Assembly (NCBI GenBank): GCA_947470895.1
Contig: CANIVF010000002.1
Span: 60,110 to 124,109, forward strand
Direction: 5' to 3'
From: Bacteroidota bacterium
GTDB taxonomy: Bacteria > Bacteroidota > Bacteroidia > Cytophagales > Cyclobacteriaceae
Length of the DNA: 64,000 nt
The notes beneath the pieces are model-generated. The model was not told the DNA's origin, searched no databases, and saw only the letters and a program-made list of their open reading frames with translations. This document shows, piece after piece, positions 37,074 through 46,678 of this stretch. Each line of letters starts with the position of its first letter. The first letter of the stretch is position 1. Both the position numbers and the translations under genes were made by a program.

Positions 37074-37847
37074 TTATTTCTTCCCTGTTGCCGCCCAATA
37101 AATACCAGCATACAAATGATTCAGAAATACAGGGTCACTAAAAACAGAAGGCATATGGCCAAGGGCTGTGTAGAAAGAACGACCTCCATCATAATTGTGA
37201 TACCAGGAAATCGGGTGTAATTTCCCCATGCCAACACCTTTTTTGTTTCGATGAGGCCAATTTGCTTTAGGGTCATAGGAAGATTCATCTATGGAAAGGA
37301 TGTAGTGAAGGTCAGAAACTTTTTCAGGTCCGAATTCATACCACTCATCAGTCCATAATTTAATACTAGCAAAACCCTGCAAGCCTGGAAAAGTGGCATC
37401 AATAATATTCACCTTGGCGGTTTGTATTGCCGGATGTATGTGAAACATCCTGCCAACGAGTTTGGTATACCAATCCCAATCATATTCTGTATCCGAAGCA
37501 CTGTGGATGCCAACATATCCTTTCCCGGATTGGATAAAACGTTCCATTACTTTTTGCTGAGCCGAATCTAAAATGTCACCGGTAGTATTTAGAAAAATCA
37601 CCACACCAAATTGTTCGACATATTTATCCGTAAATCCTTCAGGATTTTCAAAAAGCACCACATCAAAATAATTCTTAGCGCCCAATTGCTGAATCGCTAA
37701 AACGCCTGAATGTAATGATTCGTGATGCCATCCATTCGTTGTAGTGACCAGCAATGCCTTAAATTGTTTTGTCTGCGCCATCGTTGCCTGGCAACAAATA
37801 GAAAGAACGAATAAAATAGTAATGACGAATAGATGTTTCGATTTCAT
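37074..37847 (-). CDS. Exported ThuA-like domain protein
   Basis: This 257-residue exported protein (signal HLFVITILFVLSICCQA) has the ThuA/class I glutamine amidotransferase-like fold. Motifs are ALLVTTTNGWHHESLHSGV, GVVIFLNTTGDIL, GYVGIHSASDTEYDW and the late WYHNYDGGRSFYTALGHMPS. ThuA proteins accompany sugar utilisation genes such as trehalose/sucrose catabolism; biochemical function is largely unknown. Its place in the operon supports a role in handling an oxidised sugar. Confidence 0.85.
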   Translation of the reverse strand: MKSKHLFVITILFVLSICCQATMAQTKQFKALLVTTTNGWHHESLHSGVLAIQQLGAKNYFDVVLFENPEGFTDKYVEQFGVVIFLNTTGDILDSAQQKVMERFIQSGKGYVGIHSASDTEYDWDWYTKLVGRMFHIHPAIQTAKVNIIDATFPGLQGFASIKLWTDEWYEFGPEKVSDLHYILSIDESSYDPKANWPHRNKKGVGMGKLHPISWYHNYDGGRSFYTALGHMPSVFSDPVFLNHLYAGIYWAATGKK

Positions 37848-37896
37848 ATGCTGGTCGAGAGTAATAATTAAATATACTTTTTCTGGTTAACTTGTA

Positions 37897-39567
37897 TTAC
37901 TTTTTAAGAGACCTATTTTGATACGCCAGTTTTTTCTCAACTAATGTGAATTCAAAAAAAGCAAAGTTATTTCCGGTATTGTAGTGAAAGGTTAATAGGT
38001 GAAACCCCGCTTCAGTAAAGGTAATAGTTCCAATTTCTGCTTTGTTCCAACTGTGGAAACTACCCGTATTAAATGGAAGTTTGCACATGCTTGAGGGCTT
38101 TTGATCAACATCGAATGTAATGGTCAAATTAGCGTTGGCGTACAACGCATCTATTTTATAAGTGCCCCCAACTTTGACATCAACGGTATAATTGAGCCAC
38201 TCATTATCTTCTGTCCAGCCGATATAGAATTGATTTATCGCTGGGATGTAGTAATTGTTAGTGTGATTGAAATCAGCAAAGTCTTTTGCATAGGAAACAT
38301 CAACGCCTTCATTTTTGCGAAACTCCCATTCATAAGCAGTGGCATGAGGACGCTGATGAATGGCCTGAAGGTTTAGTCCTCCATTACCTCTATTTTCAGT
38401 TTCGAAATCATGATAGGCAACACCTTCACCACCCAGATCATATAGAGAACATTCCAGTTTGCCGGGTATCACTTGCGCTCCAGCCGTATGAGCAGCATCT
38501 ACAAACGGTTCGCCTTTATAATCAACTGGAATAAATGATTTAGTCGGAACCAATGCTTTTTTTATAGGCTCCACCCAAGTGTCTTTATCAATATCATAAA
38601 CAATAAAATCAGAATCAAATTGCCAATACGCCCAACTGAAATCAAAACGTTCAGCTGTTCGCGCAACAAACGCAGTATACCTGTCGCGTGAATCCATATC
38701 TGCTTTATCGTACGAACCAAACTCACCCATAAAAACAGGCCGATCATTTGCTTTTGACCAATCAGCTGCCACCTTCAATTTCGTTTCAATCAATTGTTTT
38801 TCCTCCGCAGTTCCTGTCCATTTAATTCCGATTACATCTTTATTTACCTTCGACCATGGTACACCCTGATGAGTGAATGACATGGGGTGATAGAAATGAA
38901 CCGTTACGATAATATTTCTATCGTCTTTTGGCAATACCAATGTGGACAGACTTTCAATACCATTCCAATTGGCTGGCCCAACAATGATCGTTCGGTTGGG
39001 ATTCGTTTTCCGAATGAGTTTGATCGCTTCCGACAAATATTCATTCCAGAGTTCAGCAGTCAGTTTCCGATTGGGCTCATTTAGCAATTCAAACAGTACC
39101 TCGTTAGGTTGATCTTTATATCGCGAAGCAAGCTGTTTCCAAACAGTCATGAACATTTCTTTCTTGGAAATAGGATCATCAGCCATCGCATTGAACTCAT
39201 GCATATCGAGAATGACCATCAACTTTGCCTCTACTCCTTTTTTAACAACCCAGTCAAGTGTTTCCAGCCACTTTGGACTTATCGTATATTTAGTATCCGT
39301 ATGACGAAATGGATGCAGGTTTACCCGAATTGTTGAAAACCCGCCTTCCTTAATCATCTCAAAGTATTTTTCTTTGAAGCGGCCAGTCGTGAAGTCTTTC
39401 CAAAGTGCAGCATCATAACCTATGATGTTAATACCCCGGCTCAAACGTGTATTCTGCTCAGCGGCAGACGTCTTCGAAATTTTACCTTGGGCTAAGGCAA
39501 CCGAAGAAATTAGTACGCTGGCTAACAGGCAAAGAATTATACTATGATGTATATTTTCACTTCTCAT
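37897..39567 (-). CDS. Glycoside hydrolase family 5 (cellulase-like) with C-terminal carbohydrate-binding domain
   Basis: This enzyme of about 556 residues has a Sec signal (IILCLLASVLISSVALA). The GH5 barrel shows the acid/base in LFELLNEPNR and the nucleophile in PVFMGEFGSYD, with VHFYHP between. A second module of about 130 residues from around 430 (NEGVDVSYAKDFADF, then WTEDNEWLNYTVDVKVGGTY) resembles CBM6/35 family binding domains. It would cut beta-glucans or mannans outside the cytoplasm. The frame extends to 39594; the ATG at 39567 is chosen, overlapping the isomerase gene by 11 bp. It gives the only endo-glycosidase clue to the substrate. Confidence 0.9.
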   Translation of the reverse strand: MRSENIHHSIILCLLASVLISSVALAQGKISKTSAAEQNTRLSRGINIIGYDAALWKDFTTGRFKEKYFEMIKEGGFSTIRVNLHPFRHTDTKYTISPKWLETLDWVVKKGVEAKLMVILDMHEFNAMADDPISKKEMFMTVWKQLASRYKDQPNEVLFELLNEPNRKLTAELWNEYLSEAIKLIRKTNPNRTIIVGPANWNGIESLSTLVLPKDDRNIIVTVHFYHPMSFTHQGVPWSKVNKDVIGIKWTGTAEEKQLIETKLKVAADWSKANDRPVFMGEFGSYDKADMDSRDRYTAFVARTAERFDFSWAYWQFDSDFIVYDIDKDTWVEPIKKALVPTKSFIPVDYKGEPFVDAAHTAGAQVIPGKLECSLYDLGGEGVAYHDFETENRGNGGLNLQAIHQRPHATAYEWEFRKNEGVDVSYAKDFADFNHTNNYYIPAINQFYIGWTEDNEWLNYTVDVKVGGTYKIDALYANANLTITFDVDQKPSSMCKLPFNTGSFHSWNKAEIGTITFTEAGFHLLTFHYNTGNNFAFFEFTLVEKKLAYQNRSLKK

Positions 39568-40534
39568 TTTTGTAGACTTCGCGGATGGCCGCATTCAATT
39601 CAGAAAGCATGCCAGGAACTAAGGTAAAAGGATTGTACGGTTTACCTTTCCTCCGAAGTGTTTCAACGGGTAAATACCCTTTGTAGCCTCCATTTTTTAT
39701 GATCGAAACCAATCGCTTATAATCCGTTTGAATTTCACTTTCCAAACCAAACACACTCGTTTTAACCTGCCAGTTAATGGCATATGGAATAGTTGCCTCA
39801 ATATCTTTGTATGGATCTTCTGTTTTAAAACTACCCGTGTCGAGAATAAGTCCCACCCATTTGGAATTAACTTTTCCAAGCACGTAAATACATTGATCTG
39901 CGGTCTGCAGCATATCACCATGATTTTGGATGCCGATTTTAACTCCATATTTTTCTCCGTAGGCCGCACATTCTTTAAAACATTCAATCATCCATCCCGC
40001 CACTTCATTCCACCTATTCTCATATCCTTTAGGTATTTCACCGGCAAAGACGCGCACAATTGGAGCACCCATTTTGGAAGCTGCAACTATCCATTTTTTT
40101 GCCCGCTCCACTCCCTCCGCACGAACCTTAGGATCCGGTGATGCAAAATTATTTCGAATACCCGTGCCTGAAATAACAATGCCTAACTCACCAGCTCTGT
40201 CTTTGAATTTTTTCAAATATTCATCAGATGGCACTTCAGGATAGGTTGGGAAATAATATGCTGTTGGGTCAAGTGCCTTTATATTTTGTGCAGCGCACCA
40301 ATCCAACAGATTAAACAAAGTAAATACTTGTTGGTTGCTGCGCGGGTCACGCACCATCAAGGTATCGTTAAACGAAAAGGCATTAAGCGACAAAGTGATC
40401 GGTAGGTTTTGTTTTTTACTTGTTTTTTTTTGAGCAATACACTGGATAGTAGTAAAACTACTCGCGCTACAAACTACTAATAGAACGAGGCCTAAAAGGT
40501 TCGCTCTATTGGGTACGTGCAGTTGTGTTTTCAT
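39557..40534 (-). CDS. Exported sugar phosphate isomerase/epimerase-type TIM barrel
   Basis: This 325-residue protein has a signal (LLGLVLLVVCSASSFTTI) and a TIM barrel of the AP endonuclease 2-like type. Motifs are LSLNAFSFNDTL, GTGIRNNFASPDP, VRVFAGEIP, GIQNHGDMLQTAD, LILDTGSF and YLPVETL, which supply the Glu, His and Asp metal ligands of sugar isomerases. An exported copy is uncommon but recurrent in Bacteroidota sugar loci. It could interconvert sugars or keto-sugars before oxidation; the reaction is not known. Confidence 0.82.
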   Translation of the reverse strand: MKTQLHVPNRANLLGLVLLVVCSASSFTTIQCIAQKKTSKKQNLPITLSLNAFSFNDTLMVRDPRSNQQVFTLFNLLDWCAAQNIKALDPTAYYFPTYPEVPSDEYLKKFKDRAGELGIVISGTGIRNNFASPDPKVRAEGVERAKKWIVAASKMGAPIVRVFAGEIPKGYENRWNEVAGWMIECFKECAAYGEKYGVKIGIQNHGDMLQTADQCIYVLGKVNSKWVGLILDTGSFKTEDPYKDIEATIPYAINWQVKTSVFGLESEIQTDYKRLVSIIKNGGYKGYLPVETLRRKGKPYNPFTLVPGMLSELNAAIREVYKNEK

Positions 40535-40543
40535 AGCCTAATG

Positions 40544-42052
40544 TTAGAAAGTCCCATTGCTTACAAATGCTATTTTTTTGCCATCAGGTGACCAACTTGG
40601 TACATTAATAGTGCCCTGACCTCCATATAAATAAGCTATTACCTTTGGCTCACCACCGTTGATAGGCATCAATCGAATGTAAACCCGTTGGTAAAAGGGA
40701 TGCTTGTTTGCCGGCACTTCTTTCGGAAAGGAAATAATCACCAATGACTTATTATCAGGAGATACGTGGGGGAACCAATTGTTCAATTCATCGAATGTCA
40801 ACTGAGTTTGATTTTTTCCATCAGGAGTCATACGCCAAACCTGCATCAGGCCTGTCCGCGTTGAGGTGAAGTAGATGTATTTTCCATCCAGTGAAAATTC
40901 CGAACCATCATCCAATCCTTTTGCGGTAGTCAATCGGATTTCCTTTCCTCCATCTTTAGATATTTTATAGATATCAGGTTCACCTTCTCTTTCTGCAGTA
41001 TATATCAGAAACTGATTATCAGGCGACCAGCCATGCAAGTAGGAAGGACTTTTATCAGTTACTCGTTTTGGTACGCCACCCGTAACGGGGACTGTATATA
41101 TCACCGATCGTCCTTCGTCCTCTAGCGAATGGTGACTAATTCCCAATTGCTTTCCATCAAATGTTAATACATGATCGTTGTTATTTTTTTTAGCAAAATC
41201 TGTATTTATAACAGTTGCGGACCGAGTGGAGATATCAAAATTATACAAGAGTCCAGATTCATTATAGATTAGTGTTTTTCCATCTGGTGTCCAATTAGGA
41301 GCTTGGAAAGAACCGGGGATGCTCGCTACTATTTCTCTGTGTCCAGTGGCAACATCCATAATCTCCAATGCACTACCAATATAGTCTTTGTAAGGAATAA
41401 AATTATCTGGAGCGATTTTATAGACACGGGTATTAGAAAACACGGCTTCTTCTGAAAACGCATTGTTATGAGAGCAAATAAATAAACCCGCTAGCAAGTC
41501 TTGTCCCAGATCAATACTTTCTAATTTCTCGACCTGATATACTTCTCCAAAATGAGCCACAGACAAGGTATATGTATTTCCCTTTTTTTCAAGTTGAAGT
41601 ACATCGGGTGCTTTGATAGTCAGTTTAATTTCCTGCATCGTTCCACCTGTTGTTGTTCTATATTGAAAAGCCGCTAATCCATCTCCGTGCACGGTGCAGG
41701 TAATCACGGCAGAATTGGGTGCCAAAGAACTTCTGATCATCAAACCGGCTTTGCGGTGAGGCTCGTAACCTTCACCTATAAATTGAACTTGTGTTTGCAG
41801 GATAAAATCGCCATTCATCCTTTTACTAAGAAACGAAAAGCTATCCTGACCAAACCAAATATTAGAACCTGATCCAGTGAGACGATAGGTTTGCGCAGGC
41901 TCGCTATAACTTACAGAACCAGCAATAGCGGGAGATCCAATATCTGAGAACATTTCAAATACACCTACTTTGCTCGTGCGAAGTTGGGCATTCAAATCAG
42001 ATAGACTGATAATTAAAAAAAAGAGTAGCCCCAAGATTTTATTTCTATTCAT
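40544..42052 (-). CDS. Exported TolB-like beta-propeller with N-terminal lectin-like domain
   Basis: This 502-residue protein has a signal (ILGLLFFLIISLSDLNA). A concanavalin-like N-terminal domain at about 28-210 (FEMFSDIGSPAIAGSVSYSE, GYEPHRKAGLMIRSSLAP) precedes WD40-like/TolB blades such as GHREIVASIPGSFQAPNWTP, YLHGWSPDNQFLIYT and WSPDGKKIAFVSN. It has no catalytic motif and probably binds glycan or protein in the envelope. It is spaced 8 bp from the aldo/keto reductase gene and 9 bp from the isomerase gene. Confidence 0.82.
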   Translation of the reverse strand: MNRNKILGLLFFLIISLSDLNAQLRTSKVGVFEMFSDIGSPAIAGSVSYSEPAQTYRLTGSGSNIWFGQDSFSFLSKRMNGDFILQTQVQFIGEGYEPHRKAGLMIRSSLAPNSAVITCTVHGDGLAAFQYRTTTGGTMQEIKLTIKAPDVLQLEKKGNTYTLSVAHFGEVYQVEKLESIDLGQDLLAGLFICSHNNAFSEEAVFSNTRVYKIAPDNFIPYKDYIGSALEIMDVATGHREIVASIPGSFQAPNWTPDGKTLIYNESGLLYNFDISTRSATVINTDFAKKNNNDHVLTFDGKQLGISHHSLEDEGRSVIYTVPVTGGVPKRVTDKSPSYLHGWSPDNQFLIYTAEREGEPDIYKISKDGGKEIRLTTAKGLDDGSEFSLDGKYIYFTSTRTGLMQVWRMTPDGKNQTQLTFDELNNWFPHVSPDNKSLVIISFPKEVPANKHPFYQRVYIRLMPINGGEPKVIAYLYGGQGTINVPSWSPDGKKIAFVSNGTF

Positions 42053-42060
42053 GTTACTAT

Positions 42061-43056
42061 CTATTTTAGGATTGCATTGATTTGATTGAGTTCTTCATTT
42101 GTAAAAGAATAATTTTCTAGGCAGCGAATGGAATCGGTTACCTGTTCCGGCCTGCTTACACCAATGAGCACTGAAGTGATTCGTTTATCTTTTAATATCC
42201 ACGCAAGTGCCATCTGCGCAAGGTTCTGTCCGCGCGCTTCGGCCAAAACATTCAATTGACTCACCTTATTTATTTTCTCTTCGGAAATATGATCTTCATC
42301 GATAGCTCCATTACCGCGGTGGCTGGATGCTCTGGAATCCAGCGGAATACCCTTTAAATATTTATTCGTAAGTAACCCTTGCGCCAAAGGAGAAAACGGA
42401 ATACATCCAACGCCATTCTTATCTAATACATCCAACAAGCCATTCTCTACCCAGCGCTCGAACATGGAATATTTTGGTTGATGAATTAAGCAGGGCGTTC
42501 CCAATTGTTTTAATATTCCAATTGCGTTTAATGCTTCTTCAGGTTGGTAGCTTGATAACCCAACATAGAGCACTTTCCCCTGTCGCACCATTAAGTCGAG
42601 TGTGGTCATGGTTTCCTCAAGCGGTGTTTCCGGATCTGGACGGTGATGATAAAATATGTCCACATACTCCAGTCCCATTCGCTTCAAACTCTGATCTAGA
42701 CTTGCTACAAGATATTTTTTTGAACCCCAATCACCATATGGTCCTGGCCACATCCCCCAACCCGCTTTGGTTGAGATAACAAGTTCATCGCGATAAGGCA
42801 TAAAATCATCCTTGAGTATTCGTCCAAAGTTTTCTTCTGCCGAGCCAGCCGGTGGACCATAGTTGTTGGCTAGATCAAAGTGGGTGATACCCTGATCAAA
42901 TGCTACCTTTAAAATACTTCGGGCATTCTCTAGTTGATCGATATGACCGAAGTTGTGCCAAAGGCCTAATGAAATCGCTGGTAATTTTAGTCCGCTGTTT
43001 CCACATCTGCGGTATTCCATGGATTGGTACCGTTGTGAATTTGCTGCGTGTGGCAT
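42061..43056 (-). CDS. Aldo/keto reductase, YghZ-like
   Basis: This 331-residue cytoplasmic NADPH-dependent reductase carries FDLANNYGPPAGSAEENFG with the catalytic Asp and Tyr, ISTKAGWGMWPGPYGDWG with the catalytic Lys, and IFYHHRPDPETPLEE with the His. The sequence is close to the YghZ group, which reduces glyceraldehyde-3-phosphate and methylglyoxal-type aldehydes. In the proposed pathway it could reduce the glyceraldehyde released by aldol cleavage. It has no signal peptide, so that product would have to enter the cell. An ATG at 43020 is an alternative start. Confidence 0.9.
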   Translation of the reverse strand: MPHAANSQRYQSMEYRRCGNSGLKLPAISLGLWHNFGHIDQLENARSILKVAFDQGITHFDLANNYGPPAGSAEENFGRILKDDFMPYRDELVISTKAGWGMWPGPYGDWGSKKYLVASLDQSLKRMGLEYVDIFYHHRPDPETPLEETMTTLDLMVRQGKVLYVGLSSYQPEEALNAIGILKQLGTPCLIHQPKYSMFERWVENGLLDVLDKNGVGCIPFSPLAQGLLTNKYLKGIPLDSRASSHRGNGAIDEDHISEEKINKVSQLNVLAEARGQNLAQMALAWILKDKRITSVLIGVSRPEQVTDSIRCLENYSFTNEELNQINAILK

Positions 43057-43091
43057 ATGCTTTTTAAGTATTTATGTCAATGAACTATTTA

Positions 43092-43541
43092 TTATATCTG
43101 TTCAGCCAACGTGAGCGCTTTTACCATGATTTCAATGTCGCTGGCTCCTCTAAAGCCACTGAAACCAACGAAAAGCTGTCCCCCATTTTTCATGGTGAGA
43201 GGTTGGCCACCCTCCCATCCGATTAAGTCAGGTGCTTCTATGCCATTTGCGTTTTCTCCAATCTGCTTATTGAAAACCATCCGCTCATATTCACCTGTTC
43301 TTACACCGGTAAGCCACACCTGACTTGCCTTTGTCCAGGCTACCTTAAAGGATTCCCGCAACCTTGGTTTGTTAGTGCCAAACATTTTACCGTATACCAC
43401 CCCATGATCATCGATCATGCAGGCCGCCACGTTGCCATTGGAAATACTTTTATCAGCAGGATCTTCCATGTAGTGTGGTACCAGTTTTTCAATGGCATCG
43501 AACATTTTACTGATTACTTGTGGTACTCCATTATTATCCAT
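43092..43541 (-). CDS. GlcG/HbpS-like heme-binding family protein
   Basis: This 149-residue protein resembles the GlcG/HbpS fold, with AACMIDDHGVVYGKMFGTNK and LTMKNGGQLFVGFSGFRGAS, the latter being the GG..i..G..iG.iG.SG-type hairpin of the family. Members occur with glycolate and sugar-acid genes and some bind heme or small cofactors; the role is unclear. It has no signal peptide. It is the first gene of the minus arm, so its promoter lies in the 337-bp divergent region facing the LacI gene. Confidence 0.75.
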   Translation of the reverse strand: MDNNGVPQVISKMFDAIEKLVPHYMEDPADKSISNGNVAACMIDDHGVVYGKMFGTNKPRLRESFKVAWTKASQVWLTGVRTGEYERMVFNKQIGENANGIEAPDLIGWEGGQPLTMKNGGQLFVGFSGFRGASDIEIMVKALTLAEQI

Positions 43542-43878
43542 TTCGTTTCGCTATTTAAATTTCGAAATTATGAATCCAGAAAAAAAAGTATTGAGCTTAT
43601 AACCTTCAAAGCTTGTCGGCCCACACGTTTGCACATGATAAAGTATGATACCTGTCAATCCTTTTTTGTTTTTATCGCTTTTAATAATAGTGAACTCAAG
43701 AAAGCCATTCCCCCGCCCTTCGACACGATAAACTTAGGTGTAACAGTAATAGCTGAGCGGCTTTGGGAGCTATTTATCTACTACATCGTTTTCGTGGATT
43801 TTCGAAAGAGCGGAAATTATTATTCACCATATTTACTTATCTCTTTCAAAATGGCCGTTAGAATTTCCATTGAATGCT
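43542..43878. promoter_or_regulatory. Divergent control region with candidate LacI operators
   Basis: This 337-bp region between the two arms holds no supported gene. It contains AATTTCGAAATT (43558-43569, perfect palindrome) close to the minus-arm start and TTTCGAAA (43800-43807) about 70 bp before the LacI gene. Palindromes with a central CG are typical of LacI-family operators, so both may bind the LacI protein next door. The short core can occur by chance; binding is inferred. Confidence 0.4.
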
Positions 43879-44904
43879 ATGAATCTTAGTCAACTTGCCA
43901 AAGAATTAAACTTATCCATTTCGTCAGTTTCAAAAGCATTGCGCGATAGCCATGAAATAAGCAGCGCTACAAAAAAAATGGTGATGGCAAAAGCAAAAGA
44001 GTTGAATTATCAGGTAAACCCCTTTGCCAGCAACTTGCGAAAACAGAAAAGCAAAACCATTGCACTTGTTGTTCCTGAGGTAGCCAATGATTTTTTTGGA
44101 CCGGTGATCAGCGGCATGGAATCAGTTGCACAACAGAAAGGCTATCACGTTCTCATTTACCTCACACATGAAGATATGCAAAAAGAGATCTCGATCATCA
44201 AACTTCTACAAAATGGAAGAGTGGATGGAATTATGATGTCGCTATCTGCGCAGACAACAAACACAGGTCATCTGGAAGAATTAAAAGAAATGCCTCTTGT
44301 TTTTTTTGACAGAGTTGCCGATCACATCGATGTGCCGAAAATTACAACAGATGATTTCAATAGCGGATTCATGGCCACCGATCATCTGATCAAAAATGGA
44401 TGCAAGCGAATAGCGTTTATGTGCATATCTCAAAATCTTTCTATCTGCAAAAAGAGAATGAACGGCTACCTCGAAGCATTAAAAAAGAATAAAATAGAAC
44501 GGGAAAATAGTCTCATCATACCCTGCATCGGAGATCATGAAGAAAATAAGGATAGTATCCGGAAATTATTAAAAAGAAAAAACAGGCCGGATGGAATCTT
44601 TGCATCTGTAGAGAAGCTGGCTATTGCCACCTATGAAATCTGTGAGGAATTAAAATTAAAGATTCCTCAGGATGTTAAAGTAATTTGTTTTTCCAATGCA
44701 CAAACTGTAGCCCTGTTAAATCCTTCTTTGACAACCATCACACAACCTGCCTATGAAATGGGTGAGAAAGCAGCGACAATACTCTTTAAGTTGATTGAAA
44801 ACAAACGAGACCCCTTCCTTCTCGAAAACACCATATTAGATTCAAAATTAATAGCCAGAGATTCAACAAAAAGTAAACGCAAAAAGAACCAGAACGTTTT
44901 GTAA
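43879..44904 (+). CDS. LacI family transcriptional regulator
   Basis: This 342-residue regulator has the N-terminal helix-turn-helix LSQLAKELNLSISSVSKALR and hinge NPFASNLRKQKSKTIALVVP. The periplasmic-binding-like sugar-sensing domain follows, with NDFFGPVISGMESVAQQKGY and IKLLQNGRVDGIMMSLS. An alternative TTG start at 43870 adds three residues; ATG 43879 is preferred because MNLSQLAKEL matches the family start. It is divergent from the 12-gene minus arm and 14 bp before an ECF sigma gene, so it probably senses a sugar or sugar acid and controls both arms. Confidence 0.93.
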   Translation: MNLSQLAKELNLSISSVSKALRDSHEISSATKKMVMAKAKELNYQVNPFASNLRKQKSKTIALVVPEVANDFFGPVISGMESVAQQKGYHVLIYLTHEDMQKEISIIKLLQNGRVDGIMMSLSAQTTNTGHLEELKEMPLVFFDRVADHIDVPKITTDDFNSGFMATDHLIKNGCKRIAFMCISQNLSICKKRMNGYLEALKKNKIERENSLIIPCIGDHEENKDSIRKLLKRKNRPDGIFASVEKLAIATYEICEELKLKIPQDVKVICFSNAQTVALLNPSLTTITQPAYEMGEKAATILFKLIENKRDPFLLENTILDSKLIARDSTKSKRKKNQNVL

Positions 44905-44918
44905 AAAATCACTCAACT

Positions 44919-45563
44919 ATGCTTAACGATTCAGATTTTGATAGTCGACAAACCAAGGCCACTTCGGCACTAAGTGATTCAGTTCACGATGAAAATCTGT
45001 GGGCCAATCTCAAAATTGGTAATGAATTGGCTTTTTCGATGTTGTATAAACGGTATGTTAATCGACTATTTAATTATGGCATGCACAGTTGTAAAGACCG
45101 CGACCTGGTGAAGGATTGCCTACAGGAGTTGTTTGCCCGCTTATGGGCAAAAAGAGAAACCCTTGGCGTTGCAGGTTCTGTTAATTATTATTTATTCAAG
45201 TCCTTCAGAAGATTGCTAATTGCAAAACTCATTGCGAATCGTAAATTCTCACTTCCATTTCGAGGTGAGCCAACCAGCGTATTTGAATTTATACCTCCCA
45301 CCGAAGATTCCATCATGGAGGATGAAGCAAAAAGCCATCAACTTGCCATGCTTAAAAACAGTATTAATTCACTTACTAAAAGACAACGCGAAGCCATTTT
45401 CCTTAAATTTTTTAATGATTTGAGCTACCATGAAATTTCTTCCATTATGGAACTCCGGGTTGATTCTGTTTATAATCTGATTTCAAAATCAATCGATGTA
45501 CTCCGCGTAAAGTTAAAAGGGAGTGTCATTTTTATGGTTCTTTTCTGCCTATTTCCAGGGTAA
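44919..45563 (+). CDS. FecI-like ECF sigma factor
   Basis: This 214-residue sigma factor has region 2 (AFSMLYKRYVNRLFNYGMH, LVKDCLQELFARLWAKRETL) and a region 4 helix-turn-helix (LTKRQREAIFLKFFNDLSYH, then EISSIMELRVDSVYNLISKS). The last 12 residues are hydrophobic (VIFMVLFCLFPG), which is unusual and could be a membrane contact. It lies between LacI and FecR genes in the standard sigma/FecR/SusC order. It should drive SusC/SusD transcription when the transporter signals through FecR. Confidence 0.92.
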   Translation: MLNDSDFDSRQTKATSALSDSVHDENLWANLKIGNELAFSMLYKRYVNRLFNYGMHSCKDRDLVKDCLQELFARLWAKRETLGVAGSVNYYLFKSFRRLLIAKLIANRKFSLPFRGEPTSVFEFIPPTEDSIMEDEAKSHQLAMLKNSINSLTKRQREAIFLKFFNDLSYHEISSIMELRVDSVYNLISKSIDVLRVKLKGSVIFMVLFCLFPG

Positions 45564-45641
45564 TAAAAAAAAGTTTATAAAAACTAGTTAGAAATCGATT
45601 GCAGGTCTCTCTTATATGTCTGTAACAAGGATATTATATAA

Positions 45642-46640
45642 GTGAAGAACTACTACCATTTTTCAGTCAACGATTTTGTAATGGACGAAAACTTTCGGGC
45701 TTGGGTGTGGAACCCTACCGATGAAAGTAATCAATTTTGGAGGTCATGGATTGCCAATCACCCCGATAAAACTGATGAAGTATACGAGGCGATAAGTCTG
45801 CTAAACAAGCTAAGTTTTCCAAACTACCGCCTTACCGAAGAAGAAACTTCAAGCCTCTGGCACGACATAAGAAATTTCTCACAATCAAAAAAGAAAGTGG
45901 TAAGTGATAAGTCATCATCGTTCGGTTGGTGGCTTGGCGCAGCTGCAGGAGTTATTCTTGCTACAGTCTCGTCCTTACTCATATGGAATCATGATAATAC
46001 CATAAGCTATGAAACCGCTTATGGCGAAACCCGAACACTACTATTGCCAGATAGCTCAACGGTTATTTTAAATGCTAATTCCAGAATTGTTTTAAGTGAT
46101 GATTGGAATAAAAATGCAACACGCAAGGTGTGGCTTGCTGGTGAAGCATTTTTTGAAGTGGTTCATACACGCAATCACCAACCTTTTCAGGTAAAAGTTG
46201 GCGATGGTCTTGCCGTTGAGGTATTGGGAACGAGTTTCAATGTGTACCACCGCGAGTCTGACACGAAAGTCGTCCTTAATTCAGGAAAAATTACGCTCAC
46301 CTATCCTGAAGCCAAAGAAGAAAAGAAAATTGTAATGAAGCCGGGCGAATTAGTGGAGTATAAGGAAGACCGCATCGTTAAGCGCGAAGTTGATCCTACT
46401 ATGTATGCCTCGTGGACAGAAAATAAAATTATATTGAATCAAACCAGCCTATTGGAAATGATCCGTATGGCTAAAGATAACTATGGTGTTGAAATCGAAG
46501 TAGCCTCAGAAAAAATGCTGACGCAAACCGTTTCAGGATCGATGCCCACTGGTAATGCAGAAAATTTTGCCAATCAAATAGCCCGTGTTTTTCAATTACA
46601 AATCATCCGTGAGAACAATAAAATTTTACTTCATGAATAG
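45642..46640 (+). CDS. FecR-like anti-sigma factor
   Basis: This 332-residue protein has a cytoplasmic N-terminus (MKNYYHFSVNDFVMDENFRA), one membrane helix at about 88-107 (WWLGAAAGVILATVSSLLIW) and a periplasmic FecR domain with ETRTLLLPDSSTVILNANS and VWLAGEAFFEVVHTR. The last 70 residues form the STN-like part that contacts the transporter's signalling domain. It starts with GTG, supported by the typical family N-terminus; a later ATG would cut the anti-sigma region. It is 38 bp before the SusC gene. Confidence 0.93.
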   Translation: MKNYYHFSVNDFVMDENFRAWVWNPTDESNQFWRSWIANHPDKTDEVYEAISLLNKLSFPNYRLTEEETSSLWHDIRNFSQSKKKVVSDKSSSFGWWLGAAAGVILATVSSLLIWNHDNTISYETAYGETRTLLLPDSSTVILNANSRIVLSDDWNKNATRKVWLAGEAFFEVVHTRNHQPFQVKVGDGLAVEVLGTSFNVYHRESDTKVVLNSGKITLTYPEAKEEKKIVMKPGELVEYKEDRIVKREVDPTMYASWTENKIILNQTSLLEMIRMAKDNYGVEIEVASEKMLTQTVSGSMPTGNAENFANQIARVFQLQIIRENNKILLHE

Positions 46641-46678
46641 CCCAAAACGAATTTATAATTAACTAAACTACCTAACTT

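Noticed and set aside
43404..43889. 161-codon plus-strand open frame across the divergent control region
   Set aside because: It overlaps the GlcG-like gene and the LacI start and its residues look like translated non-coding sequence.
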